Origin: Endomychus coccineus
Taxonomy: Eukaryota; Arthropoda; Insecta; Coleoptera; Endomychidae
Length of the DNA stretch: 64,000 bases
Assembly: GCA_958510875.1 (NCBI GenBank)
Contig: OY294070.1
Span: 18,281,631-18,345,630, forward strand
Direction of reading: 5' to 3'
The notes under the pieces are model-generated. The model was given only the letters and a program-made list of their open reading frames with translations, did no database searches and had not been told where the DNA came from. The first letter of the stretch is position 1. Every line of letters starts with the position of its first letter. Below, piece after piece: positions 33,996 through 44,884 of this stretch. The position numbers and the translations under genes were made by a program.

Positions 33996-34521
33996 TTCTT
34001 GCCACTTGTCACGTGGTCAGAATTATCTTCATCTCTGTCTAATACCTTGCTGGAATAGGTCTTCTGTCTCTCTTACGTGTTGGAGTCATCGACTGAACAG
34101 CGGTTCGTATACCATGCGCTATCCATGTATGTATATATAATATCTATGATCAAGTAGAAGTATTAACCTATAACCAAGCAAGTACAACATCCAGCACTCA
34201 CCAGGTCAGGCTACAGATTTTGGTTTTATGTAACAATTGAAATAATCATTGAGTATTTGTATATTGAGTAAATTCAACTGTTTTCTTGATTTAATGCTTA
34301 AACAATTACCTTCATCCATATTTTCAATTCATTCGCTTCATATCTCATTAGTATAAGTTCTGTCATAAACTGTATCAATATTACTATCTCAGTTACTAGT
34401 AAATTTCAATCATTCTGGGTACAGGTCTTTTATTTCTTTCTTTCAGGGTAATTCAACCTGGGGACTTGAGTATTTGAATCCCCTAGTTATATACGTAATT
34501 CATTGGTTGGTTAAAATACTC

Positions 34522-34533
34522 TGGCGCCCGAAT
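34522..34533 (+). promoter_or_regulatory. Candidate primer binding site, second occurrence
   Basis: TGGCGCCCGAAT, preceded by TTAAAATACTC. It shares CTGGCGCCCGA with 9491-9501. No coding retroelement follows. Confidence 0.35.
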
Positions 34534-34654
34534 TCTTAACATCTAAAATTATAACTCACGACCGTCTTCACTGTAGCTGTCGGCAACCAAGTGATAAAAT
34601 AGAGGTTTTAGTTTATCCTTAAGTAAGAGTAAATTGTAACCCTTACAGCTATCT

Positions 34655-35040
34655 GCCAGATGGGTGCCACGTTTGCTCTCTGTTGATAACAAGCAGGAAC
34701 GTGTGACAACTTCATAGGAGTGTTTGGCGATGTTCAAGCGTGATAAGAAGGACTTTTTGCTTCATTTCGTAACCGTGGACGAAACATGGATCCATCAGAA
34801 CATACCAAAGACCAAAGAATAGTCGAAATAGTGGACTTGTCCTGGTGAATCGAAGCCGAAAAAGGACAAAGTGGGTTTATCGGCCAGCAAAGTCATGGGG
34901 ACAGTTTTTTGGGACGCAAACGGTACGAATCGGTTTGTCATCCACCATATTTGGCCCCTTGCGATTTTTATCCATTTCCAAACTCGATATTTGGTATTAT
35001 CAAGTCTTTGTCGCCTTCGTGAACTGTAGTCAAAGATATC
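34655..35040 (+). pseudogene. Mariner transposon, 3' continuation
   Basis: The reading resumes as WVPRLLSVDNKQERVTTS, then a stop and ECLAMFKRDKKDF. The first catalytic region follows, VTVDETWIHQN. Then come two further stops (near 34820 and 34829), and KVGLSASKVMGTVFWDANGT. The similarity fades near 34940-35040, before the second catalytic Asp. The 3' TIR is absent. Confidence 0.85.
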
Positions 35041-36260
35041 TTAGCCAAGGCACATGTTTCAGTCACCGCAGCACTAGCGTAAGCCCCCTGTTAAGTAAGG
35101 AACTATATACAGTTTTTACAATTTCCCTAAGAGATAATTGCTTTTTTATCACCGGAACACTAGAAGAAGCTTCATCAATTTTATAAAAAGTAGTAAACTG
35201 AACACTTCTCGTAAGAAATAAAGACTGACTAATTTTACGATAAAACTAAACTTTTACCTGCTATGTCTTTATTCCTATTTACAATTATTCAGTCCGGCCC
35301 TGTCAACTAATATAAGCATAATCAAGTGTATTTATAGACGGTAGGTTACTGCTGTCATTAAGTCCAACCATTTTTCGTGAAAAGAACTCTACCTGAATAT
35401 TGTTCTAAATGCGGCGCACTATTATCCGTTGCCCAATAATTTAAATATTCGTCTTGTGATTTTATGAATATCTCCTCATCCAGATTACCATAAATGGGAC
35501 AGGGATTGCGAATCGTATTTCCACAGGTATAGGTGATATTCGCCATGTGGAGCGTGTACGAATGTATGGTATAGACGAATAAGCAATCATAACGTCTCCA
35601 GAGTGAACCAGATATCAGAAGGAAGGTAATTTTCTGCTTCGATACATCAATCTGTCTTGTTCCGACCGGCGGATGTGCGTTTGCTACTTCCTCATAACGT
35701 GAGGGAGGTTCCGAACGAACCATTATAATCAGTGGACGTTTTTAAAAGCGCTTTGATCGAATATTCGCGATTTATTGAACGTGAAATAGCTTCATTCCTT
35801 GTTGTGCGTGCGTATTGAAGAATGGCGAGCGTCATAAAATATCGACGCTCTGATAATTATCGATAATGATCTCATTGTGACATTCTAATTTCACGATGTA
35901 GGATAAATCGATACCGACACGGAACAAGAAATACAAATTATTGTACTGAAAACTTGAAGTAGAAATATAATTATACAGGAGTAGCCTGCAAAGAGTGCAA
36001 AAAAAGCCATTAAATTTTAATAAAAGCAAATAACTGAAGAAGAACTGATTGATACCGGCGCAATGCTTAATTTATAGTTGCACTCGAATCATTATTTTTG
36101 TCGTTGTCTTCAAACGATTGCTAAAAGGCCAACTTTGCTAATATTGTTAACTTTACATCTTCTATCGAGTTCTCATAACTTCTCCAAGAAATTTCTAAAG
36201 TTAGAGGAATAAAACAGAATTGAAACTGGAACATTTAATTTTCAACCATTAATGCTGATA
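35041..36260. other. No recognised gene apart from an unassigned open frame
   Basis: On the minus strand 35723-35358 is open for 121 codons (for example NITYTCGNTIRNPCPIYGNL), and CAG|GTAGAG inside it would make a good splice donor. I do not recognise the sequence. It may be a lineage-specific exon or chance. Confidence 0.25.
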
Positions 36261-36264
36261 GCCT

Positions 36265-37050
36265 TAGAGCTGTTATAAAAAATAAACATGAATTAAAGAA
36301 ACTCTTTGAAGAATGTTCTAATTCAGAACAAAAAAGAAAAGTTCTCAAAACCAAAGGATTAGCGATGGACAAAGTTGTTTACAATTGGTTTTGTGAAGCA
36401 AGAAATAAGAACCTACCCAAATCTTTAATAAAAGAAAAAGCTTTGGAGGTAGCCAAAAGTTTAAAAATTTCAGATTTAAAGGTACAAACGGATGGCTAGA
36501 AAAATGTTGCCAACGACAGAATATAACTTGCAAGAACGGTTTGTAGTGAATCAGCCTAAATCATGGACATTGTTGAAGATTGGAAAAGAAAAGTGCAGAT
36601 GATATTAAAGGATTATTCTACAAGAGATGTATACAATGCCGATGAAACTGGCCTGTTTTACATTGCAAAGCCAAACAAAACGTTCGCATAAAAAAGTGGT
36701 TATTCAGTTTACCGGTAAGAAAACTGCAAAACAACGAGTTACCATTTCATTTTGCGCAAATATGAAAAGTAGGAAAGAAAACCAGTTAATAATTGGAAAA
36801 AAACAAAAATTCTCGCTGCTTTAAATGAGTCCATATAAACAAAACGCCTTCAGAATAGGTGTCAAATAAAAGAGCCTGGATGACGACAGACATAATGACA
36901 TCATGGTTAAAAAAATTTGGCGAAAAATGAGAAAAGAAAATAGAAACGTATTATTTTTTGATAATGTCACGCCTCATCCCAAACTGCAATTACAAAATGT
37001 AAACATTGTGTAGCAATTTTTCAAAAAGTATAACCAATTGCATAAATAAC
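36265..37050 (+). pseudogene. Pogo/Tigger-type transposase remnant
   Basis: The plus-strand text starts with AVIKNKHELKKLFEE-like sequence and KVLKTKGLAMDKVVYNWFCE, followed by KEKALEVAKSLKISD. This is the CENP-B-type DNA-binding region of pogo/Tigger/jerky proteins. Then MYTMPMKLACF stands where VYNADETGLF is expected, and the neighbouring frame supplies the Asp-Glu-Thr. GKKTAKQRVTISFCANM follows, and finally ENRNVLFFDNVTPHPKLQLQ with the second catalytic Asp. Several frameshifts and stops. Terminal repeats and TA duplication were not found. Confidence 0.85.
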
Positions 37051-37054
37051 TTAC

Positions 37055-37855
37055 AATAAATAAATGCTATGTGACATTAATGTTTTACTTCAAATTTTAA
37101 CGTTAGAAATAAAAACTCAACGAGCAACAAGAAGCGATTACGGATAATCTGCGAAGACTTAGGCGAAAATGCATAGAGGAGCAAGGGGGGTTATTCGAGC
37201 ATTTGCTCTAAGTTTTTAGTTTGTTTCTTAGTTGTTAATTAATTGTTATCAACTTTTCTAATAATTTAAAAGGGGTTTTATTGAATTATTTCCAATAAGT
37301 GCTTAAGTTATAATTATTTTGTAATTGCTTTTAATATAGATTGTCATAAGCATTTTAGATTTAGTTATCTATTTTTCAGCGAATAAAGCCATGGTATCAA
37401 AAAAAATCGTTCGAAAAACAGGGTGGTATAATATTTTTAAAAACAAGCAATTTTTGACATCGAAGAGTTTGAAAATCAAAAGTTGTGATGGGCCTTAGCT
37501 TTTGGGAGCCCAAAAGTAACAAATAATTATTTTTGAAAATCCAGGTCCGTATTTAAAAAAATAAATCTTATAGACCATGAAAGTAACAATGACAAACTGT
37601 CATTTGTTTTCCTTAAACCTCAGAAAGAAATAATAATCCGAATATCTCCGTAAGTATCTGACATTCTTCATATACCAATATAACATTTTGTTAAGCATCA
37701 AATTGTGCAACATTGCCACAATGCAACCGACACTGTATCTCTTAGTATTTCCAACATCGTATGAGGCTCGAATTTGAGCCAACCTGTAGATAAAACTAGC
37801 GTGCATTGAACAAGGAATTAATTTTATAACATGTATTATTCCACCTTCATTCCTA
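37055..37855. other. No recognisable feature
   Basis: AT-rich. The minus-strand open frame of about 99 codons at 37600-37899 is probably chance opposite the start of the following retroelement. Confidence 0.4.
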
Positions 37856-37857
37856 AA

Positions 37858-39955
37858 ACGGGAAAAGGGACAAAACACACCCCAAATCCCTGCGACCAAT
37901 CAGTCTCACATCATTCGTCCTAAAAACGGTAGAGAAAGCAACTGATAATTATATCAGAACAGAAATCTTGAAACGAATGCCCCTACACCGACAGCATGCT
38001 TACCAAACGGAAAAATTTGCGGAGATCACATTGGTGCAACTGACAGATGAAAACCAGGATGCTCTGAGAGTAAATAAACTACAATTTGTGTGCCTTTGAA
38101 GGCATACAAGGGGCTTTTGACAATACATCACATGAAGCAGTCAAAAGAACACTAGAAGACAGATAAGTAGATAGTAAGACAACGAGGTGGCTGTCGCAAC
38201 TGCTCTCTACCAGAATAGCACACAAAAATAGGGCAAGAATCTATTTCCATCTGCAAAAAAGTAGAGGATGCCCACAAGGGGGAGTAACCTCCCCACGTAT
38301 GTGGAGCTTAATGGTAGACAGACTCCTCTGTGATCTGACCGACGTCGGATACTATGTCAGAGTTATGCCGACGACATAGTCTAGATCTAGAGGTAAGTTC
38401 GAGAAACGTCCTCTGCGACATAGTTCAAAAAGGTATTGAATATACTTAAGAATAGTGCCAATCGCTCTGACTTGACGTCAACTTCACCAAAACCACCTTA
38501 GTTGCCTTTACAAGGAAAAGGAATCCTAACCTCAGAACCATCGGTCTGGATGGGAGCGTTTGCGTTACTGAGTAGAAGTCAGTTGAAATATCTGGGAATT
38601 ATACTAGTTAAAAAACTCCTCTGGAGTAAACACGAAAAAGAGATGCTACCAAAGCTACAAAATCCCTAATGGTGTGCAGAAACTATCCGGGGAAAAACTG
38701 GGGATCTAACCCCAAGACCCTGCTATGGAAACAGCAATAGTGAGATCAATCATCACATATGGGTCAATGGTCTGGGCTAGTTCAAGGATAAATCTATCGA
38801 GAATCCAAAGACTAGCCTGTATATGCATAACAGGTGCTATGAGAACATGCCCAACGCCTGCTATAGAAGTATTCCTAAACCTCGTACCCCTCCATATAGT
38901 AGTGTAGAATATGGCGATAAGAACAACCTATAGAATGACTGGAGAGGGAACAACCGAAAATAAATATGGGACCCCTCCTTGTAAATCAGACAATCTGGGA
39001 CATGCCCCTAGATAAGATGGGAAAGAGGTATAGATTCGCAAAAGAATTTGAAACAAAACTAAGTCGCAAAACTGAATGGGAATGAAAACAACATCCATAG
39101 ACTCAGTAGAAAGGCCATCAGATGGTACACTGATGACTCCAAAACATCAGAAGGAACTGGAATAGGAGTATATAGGCCTGGAACCAAATATTCTCTTTAT
39201 AGGGAAATATGTTTAGTTCAATATAGAAAAAGACCTCCGCAGACCGGAAATAGTCATCATGTCGGATAGTCAACCAGTCATCAACGAGCTGAGCTCCCAC
39301 CTAATCAACTTCAAGATGGCCTGGGTATGCTTAGAAAATCTAAATGAACTAGACAAGAACAACGCAGTTACCCTCCTGTGGGTTTCGGGACTCACTGGGG
39401 TGGAGAGTAACGAAAAAGCAGATGATCATCTATCGGGATATGCTCCAGCCCAACATTGGAAGAACTTAAAAAAGAAGTAGACAACCAAAGATTCCACCAC
39501 TGGATATATCTGCAAGGACTGAGGCAACCAAAGATACTTCTGGATAATTACAACCAAGAACAATCTAATGACTGCATCAACCTAAGTAAAAGTAAACTCA
39601 GAATACCGATGGGAATGCTGACAAAGCACCTTAAGAGGCTGGGATTAGTAGGAGAAGAAAAGTGCAGGTTCTGCGAGAAGAAGGACGAAACTTCCATCCA
39701 CATCCTCGCAGAATGCGCTACCTTTCAAAACCCAACGGCCCGATACCTTGGGGGATACCAAATAGTAGAGGGAGACTGACCTAACGCGAAGCCATCCGAC
39801 ATATTTCTTAAAGCCATAAAGTTGGATGAACTGCTATAGCTGTCGAGATATCCTGAAGGGTACACCAGCAGAAGGGAACACAATAGATATTTTAGGTCGC
39901 AGTGTACAAACATCCCAACACAATACAATACAACACAATACAAGATTCAACAGAA
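37858..39955 (+). pseudogene. Non-LTR retrotransposon, RT + RNase H + zinc knuckle, dead
   Basis: This is the best preserved retroelement here. In order: SLRPISLTSFVLKTVEKATD (fingers, about 37888), motif A EGIQGAFDN at about 38100, where Gly stands for the catalytic Asp of DIxGAFDN, and motif B RGCPQGGVTSP at 38268. Motif C YADDIV is at 38364-38381, in a shifted frame. The thumb contains LKYLGI and ITYGSMVWASSRINLSRIQR (38740-38815). RNase H has WYTDDSKTSEGTGIGVY (39122), IMSDSQPVINEL (39257) and WVSGLTGVESNEKAD, where Leu replaces the usual His. The end has LRIPMGMLTKHLKRLGL and CRFCEKKDETSIHILAEC. The tail is an ATACAATACAACACAATACA-type repeat at 39922-39942. Truncated 5'. The family differs from the one at 0.8-2.6 kb. 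Confidence 0.9.
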
Positions 39956-39959
39956 TTAA

Positions 39960-40225
39960 TATCTCCAAGCAGTCCTCCGCCTAAAGGCATATTTGAGAAC
40001 TACAGTGGGACGTATTATAGGATTGATTTTTTTCATCGCGATTCTTTAACCCTAACAGATTCAATTATAAATAAATTTCCAGCGCATATTTGAGTAACCG
40101 TGTATGAACAAAACAGCCGAGAAATTTGAAGGGTATAAAACGACAAGGACGGTCGAAAATAGAACGGCATTTCAAAGGTTTACGAAAACAAATCAACCCC
40201 CAATCAGAGAGGAAATAAAATAATT
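39960..40225. other. No recognisable feature
   Basis: This is probably intron of the calsyntenin gene, given its place just downstream of the exon on the minus strand. Confidence 0.4.
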
Positions 40226-40227
40226 AC

Positions 40228-40507
40228 CTGACGCTCTGCTTGTCGTTGCAGCCGACCGCCGCTATATCGAACTTGTAATTCTTCCTTTTCTCGCAGTTGA
40301 GCACTCTCCTAGCTCGCAATTCGGCATATCCATCCTCCTTGGTGATGATCTCGAAAGGTGCTTCGCCGTGATGCTTATTCACGATGCGAAAACTGCAGAC
40401 CGATTCACCGACGGCTCGGATGGGGGGCGTCACTTCCACCAACGTTTCGTTCTCTTTCACGAGCCCGTGGTAGCCGTTCTCTAAATTGCTAACATCCAAT
40501 TTAGGTG
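40228..40507 (-). CDS. Cals: Calsyntenin, one internal exon (host gene)
   Basis: A 280 bp exon on the minus strand. The acceptor is TATTTCCAG before 40507 and the donor is CAG|GTAATT at 40228/40227, both canonical. It enters in phase 1 and leaves in phase 2. The product reads PKLDVSNLENGYHGLVKENE, then PPIRAVGESVCSFRIVNKHH, APFEIITKEDGYAELRAR and VLNCEKRKNYKFDIAAV. Calsyntenins are single-pass neuronal membrane proteins with two N-terminal cadherin repeats and a laminin-G-like domain. This text is the start of the mature protein and first cadherin repeat (YHGLVKENE, then C and FEI, then LNCE-K-Y-F-I-A). There are no stops and no frameshifts, in contrast to everything around it. Other exons must lie outside the window or in unrecognised short segments. 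Homology is recalled, not searched. Confidence 0.85.
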
Positions 40508-40509
40508 CT

Positions 40510-41140
40510 GGAAATAGAAATGAAACAATTAATGAATGTCACGAATCGTGAAAGACACTAAAACGGAGATTTATCATCTATTGTCGAAACTAATTACGTA
40601 TATAATTAGCTTTTGTTTTACAAACTGTGGATTTACCATTTTAGAAACAAGATTCTTGGTTGAAATTCGACAAAATTAAATAGATGGTACCCTTCAAAAG
40701 GTATAAATCATCACAGTACGCAAGTATACTTTTGTTTGCGATATTTGTCACATGGCATTCTGTCGTCCGATTTTGGGACTACGAAATTCGTCAAAGATAA
40801 TTATTGATTTTAAAATTCTAAAATATAATGGAAACGTTGTTGATGCAACAATTTTTCCACCATAGGCGTCCAAGTAATATTTTACGTTTACAAAATATGA
40901 TTGAGAAATTAAATTATGAGGTCGGTTTTACTTTATTTATTCACTAAATTGGTGAAGTAAAAAAATGTGTAACATATGATCAAGAATATAATGTACATAT
41001 AATACATAAATTTTACATAAAACTCGGAAGAAAAACATTGACAATTTATACATAATAATACTACATATTTTATGGATTGTGTCCATATATATTTGAAACT
41101 ACATTAACAAAATGGAGGGTAGTTATCTTTTGTTGTTCCA
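40510..41140. repeat. Intron-like AT-rich DNA with a repeat at 40745-40800
   Basis: GGCATTCTGTCGTCCGATTT and the following TGGGACTACGAAATTCG (40755-40791) recur in the same orientation at about 55731-55770. The segment is about 340 bp from a MULE transposase fragment, so it may be a MULE end. That is inference. Confidence 0.6.
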
Positions 41141-41143
41141 AAT

Positions 41144-41410
41144 CTAACAATAATTTTTGAAAATATCTTGTCTCCGAATTGTGACTGAGTTTTTAGATTT
41201 ACAAGGAGTAGCTACACTATTACATTTTATGTACACTTCTATTTGAAATTTTAACAAAACATCCATGAAATAAAAAATATTCGGTAAACTATAATAAAAA
41301 AAGTTATTTAAATGAGAGTGAAAAGACTCGCAAGCGTTCGTGGTTTTATTTAGTTGAAGAAGCTTCGGCTCAAATGTAGGGGGGAAAACAGACTCAACCA
41401 TTGCTAACCA
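41144..41410 (-). pseudogene. MULE transposase, C-terminal fragment
   Basis: The minus-strand text reads VESVFPPTFEPKLLQLNKTT, then NACESFHSHLNNFFYYS, LPNIFYFMDVLLKFQ and EVYIKCNS. The TTNxCESFHSHxN...FxFMDVL pattern is the part after the catalytic domain in FLYWCH-MULE transposases of insects. Only about 85 residues remain. The N-terminal half of a related element is at 52760-53285. Confidence 0.75.
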
Positions 41411-41411
41411 T

Positions 41412-43915
41412 TTTTACAAACAGGTTGTACCTTTCCTAATTTAGATTAAAATCAAGACATTTATAAAGGTGTCAAAAACTCCCATCAAAGTACCCCAAAT
41501 GATCAGTTAGATCTATACCAAACTAATATTTGAGAATAATTTTGAGAATATTAAATAATAATTATTCTAATACACAATTTCTCATTTTATTTTGACAAAA
41601 TTTTTAAAATTATATTGTTCCAATTTTAATATGTCTATATTCTGTATCTATACATTAGGTCTATATTCTTTATAATATTAGTTTTCTATAAAAAGTAAAC
41701 ATTCGTAATTTTAAGGAAGTTGTAACTTATGTTGAATTTTCTTTTTTTTTACTTTTTTTCCAATGAATACAGAACAATCTTAACAACTTCTTGTAATTTC
41801 CAGGCATCTAATAAATTTATTTTATCTACGTGGAATTTTATTAGTCAAATTTCTCGTTTTAATACAGTAATGAAAGTCATTTTATTAATGTTAGAATCTT
41901 ACATTTGCAGGATGAGTAAAAACATTATCAAAACTGATGAAATAAATGTAAATTTTAGTAAAAAGCTATAAAAGAGTCGCATTTCAAATTTCCCTCTTGT
42001 AGTAGTTCATTCTTCCAAACGCATGGTGGCGCGGCGATTGATCCAAAAATGTTTTAAATAACCAATCGAGACAAAATCGGAACAATAAAGGAAAATTAAG
42101 AATTTACTTCCGGTCATCGGATTTCGGTCCACTTGAGGCTAAAATTTCGTTCTGCGTTAATCCATCGAATGGCGAAGATCGCATGTTAATACGACATTCC
42201 ACTGCGGAGATATTCCATTTGTTTATAAGGTTTTTTTTTAACAATCAAATAAATACTTTAAATAGATAATTTTTGGGCAGGACCATATAGAAATGCTAGA
42301 TTTAATCAATATCTAGCCATTGCAGGAGGTTTTGAGTTGAAAAACCTCTCCAAAGATCAGTTAGTTGCTAATAAACAATGTATTGTTAATTTCTAGATTA
42401 ATTATTGCATATTATAAAATAATCGAATCACTTCGATAAAACCTTACATTTTCCAGCTACTATTATCTGAAAATAGCCATTAGTTTAATAACAAATTAGC
42501 AGTTGAACATAATTGTCGTAATTTGACGTATTTTATAAGTACCTTCATAATAGCAAAAATAAGAAAAAAATTACAATAATCATTGTTTAAACAATGAAGC
42601 TCATCGATTTGGTAAATATTATCGAGTTTTAGAACGAGGGCATTTTTTACATCATAATCTCGCTGCGGTTCTAAAACAGTTATTTCAAAAGTTACCCTTA
42701 CCCCGATTGGCCTATAATATTACTTAATTCTGCATAAACTGACTGATATTTTGATTTTTCTAGTAAACTGTGCATATCTATCGACACCATGTTTGGTGAT
42801 AAATGAATTGAAGTTACTGTCAGATTTATCATCTAAAAATGTGGAAAATGTGTTGGTGTAATAATCAAGATTTCGTTAATTTATTGGTGATTTATGGCAA
42901 GGTAATAAGGTTTTCACAAGAACATGTGCTAATTTTGCAACAAGGAATTCAAGAAAACCAAAACCATCCTCAGACATCAATAGAAGATTAATATTCAACC
43001 TTAGGAACTTTCAAAGTGCGAAGTACCAAAACACTTTTTCTATTCGTTGTCCACCACCGTTTTAGTTTTAATAACCTTCCTCTTGAACAATCCATAAGCT
43101 CATGAACATGTACCTTGTACTGATAATTGTTCCACCATCATTCAAATTAATAGTCGTGTGATCTAATTGGCAATATCATGTTATTAAAATATAAAATTAG
43201 GTTGCCTTTTCAATTGCTTTTCATTTCCTTCTGCTTATATAGTTTCAGTGAACTTTGCATTAAATTTTCCAACACAATATTGTCTTAATAACGTTATGTT
43301 TTCTTTATTATTAATATCAGCTACAGTGCAACAGCAGTGAACGAAACTGGTCCAGTTTTCCATCCTTAAGCTACCTTATCGGTGTCTCGTAACATTTCCT
43401 TTACGTCAGCTTTTCGTACGTTACCCGCGTTCTTATGTTGCAGCGTTCCTGGATAAAAGTACGTACCCAACGTACTTCTTTGCTGCAAAAAAACGAGATA
43501 AGATGACTGCAACAAGAGTTACGCTACTTTCGTCGCTTTCGAAATAAATGGAATGCATTCTTTTATTAAGAGGGAGAAACACGTTTCGTGTACTTTATTA
43601 GGCAAACCGCAGACCGTAGAAACGTGACACATGAAGGTATGACTGGTGAGACATTGAATAACGAGTTGAATATAAAGTTACCCTGACCCGTCTCAGATGA
43701 CTTGGAAGATAATTTACAAGACGATTCACTCAACGAATAGCATCATATTACCGACAAAATAAATATAGTGACACATACATTGATCAGAGTTCTCACATTA
43801 ATACAAAAAAAAATGTGAGAGCGAAAAAAGTTAAAGAAAAAGGAACAATGAGTTGAGCCAACACTGTTCACGCGACTAAACTAAAAGAAGCTTAATGTAA
43901 AGGAGACCTGCAATC
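41412..43915. other. No recognisable feature
   Basis: A 2.5 kb AT-rich stretch without coding or repeat signals that I can support. Consistent with intron or intergenic DNA. Confidence 0.4.
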
Positions 43916-43919
43916 CTAT

Positions 43920-44865
43920 GTAACACATAACCTTGAGATGAAGACTCATGAACACTATTTGCTTCGTAGGAATTACTAATTGGCTTCGGTTACATAAACT
44001 TGTCGAAGCTACAGAGACTGTTTCAGTTCTCCGATGTTACTAAAAACTTAGGTTATGGAAATTAAATTGAGCTGCTGGAAACACATATTCAGTGCTCAGA
44101 TGTAAATGCAAACTCACAAGTTTCTTTTTATAGGGACCACAAAAGGACGCTAGTTCATTCTCCTTTCAACCAATCAGTTACTTCTTCTTAATATCTAGAA
44201 TGCTATTCCCATTGTTGAATCTGACAGTTCTTTAGTATTGTTAAGCTTTAAAATATCTAATTGTTGTATCGACCAATGAGAATTGAGTATTCTTAAAATT
44301 TTGATATTTTGAAGATTTTCAAATTAATTAAAGTTATTGTGCATTCTGCTATTTAAATTCATATTACCAACATTTTTTCCCATATTTTGATACATGATAA
44401 CCTATGATTAGGTTCCTATTAACTTTATAATTCTGATTATTATGTCTATTTTGACATTTGTCATTGCTTAAATCTAATACATAATTTAAAATATAAATAA
44501 CATCTATATAACTTTGTAGAACTGGAATTTCTTAATACTATCTTAAATCTATAACTTATTTTACTACTTTGTGCTATCTTCTGATAGTCTTTGAATCATT
44601 TTAATTATGATTTTCCTCTTTCGTATCACTGTACGTTTATCTACTTTCACTGTTTCTTTTTTACACTTCCTATAAACTATTTTACATGTTTATTTCTGTT
44701 ATTATACAATGTTTAATATCTTATACTACTTATAATTTAACTTTGAATAATGTTTTTAATTCCATATTATACATACTTTTTAACCTTTTCTATTTTTACT
44801 GTTTCGGTAAATTCAAATTCTACCATTTTATTTTATGTAGGAAATGAAATCATAATCACATTAGT
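43920..44865 (-). repeat. Unnamed AT-rich repeat family, minus copy 2
   Basis: This matches 21500-21957 directly and 24345-25330 inverted. Shared strings include AACTTGTCGAAGCTACAGAG, GACTGTTTCAGTTCTCCGAT, AATGCTATTCCCATTGTTG, GCATTCTGCTATTTAAATT and GGAAATGAAATCATAA. The same TATA-type box appears on the minus strand near 44130. It is truncated at both ends relative to 24330-26357. Confidence 0.8.
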
Positions 44866-44884
44866 CTTTGTATACATATCGAAT

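Larger units (their letters stand above)
31946..34148 (+). mobile_element. P-like transposon B, 2,203 bp, with 36 bp TIRs
   Basis: The inverted ends are identical for 36 bp, starting CATAGATATTATATATACAT. The 8 bp target duplication ATCAAGTA is perfect (31938-31945 and 34149-34156). Two exact subterminal inverted repeats lie inside: 11 bp TGACTCCAACA (31994-32004 with 34078-34088) and 13 bp TGACAAGTGGCAA (32016-32028 with 33999-34011). Drosophila P has 31 bp TIRs, 8 bp duplications and 11 bp subterminal repeats, so the layout is closely parallel. The coding part (THAP plus coiled coil) agrees. The identical TIRs suggest a fairly recent insertion, although the gene is broken. Confidence 0.92.
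31148..34646. mobile_element. 3.5 kb composite insertion in the mariner
   Basis: The mariner reading frame is continuous across this interval when it is removed. The outer part (31148-31945 and 34149-34646, about 1.3 kb) is of unknown type. It carries CTGGCGCCCGA at 34521, a string also seen at 9491 and reminiscent of an LTR primer site. The inner part is P-like element B. The outer ends are only weakly inverted (GTAACGTGTAAATT against GTAAGGGTTACAATT). Confidence 0.6.

Noticed and set aside
35358..35723. A 121-codon minus-strand open frame as a host exon
   Set aside because: No family recognised and no supporting neighbouring exon. Kept only as an unassigned frame.
37600..37899. A 99-codon minus-strand open frame as a gene
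   Set aside because: It overlaps the start of a plus-strand retroelement and looks like a complementary shadow.
42595..42612. Short palindrome ATTGTTTAAACAAT as a regulatory site
   Set aside because: Short AT-rich palindromes are frequent in this composition, and nothing nearby supports a function.
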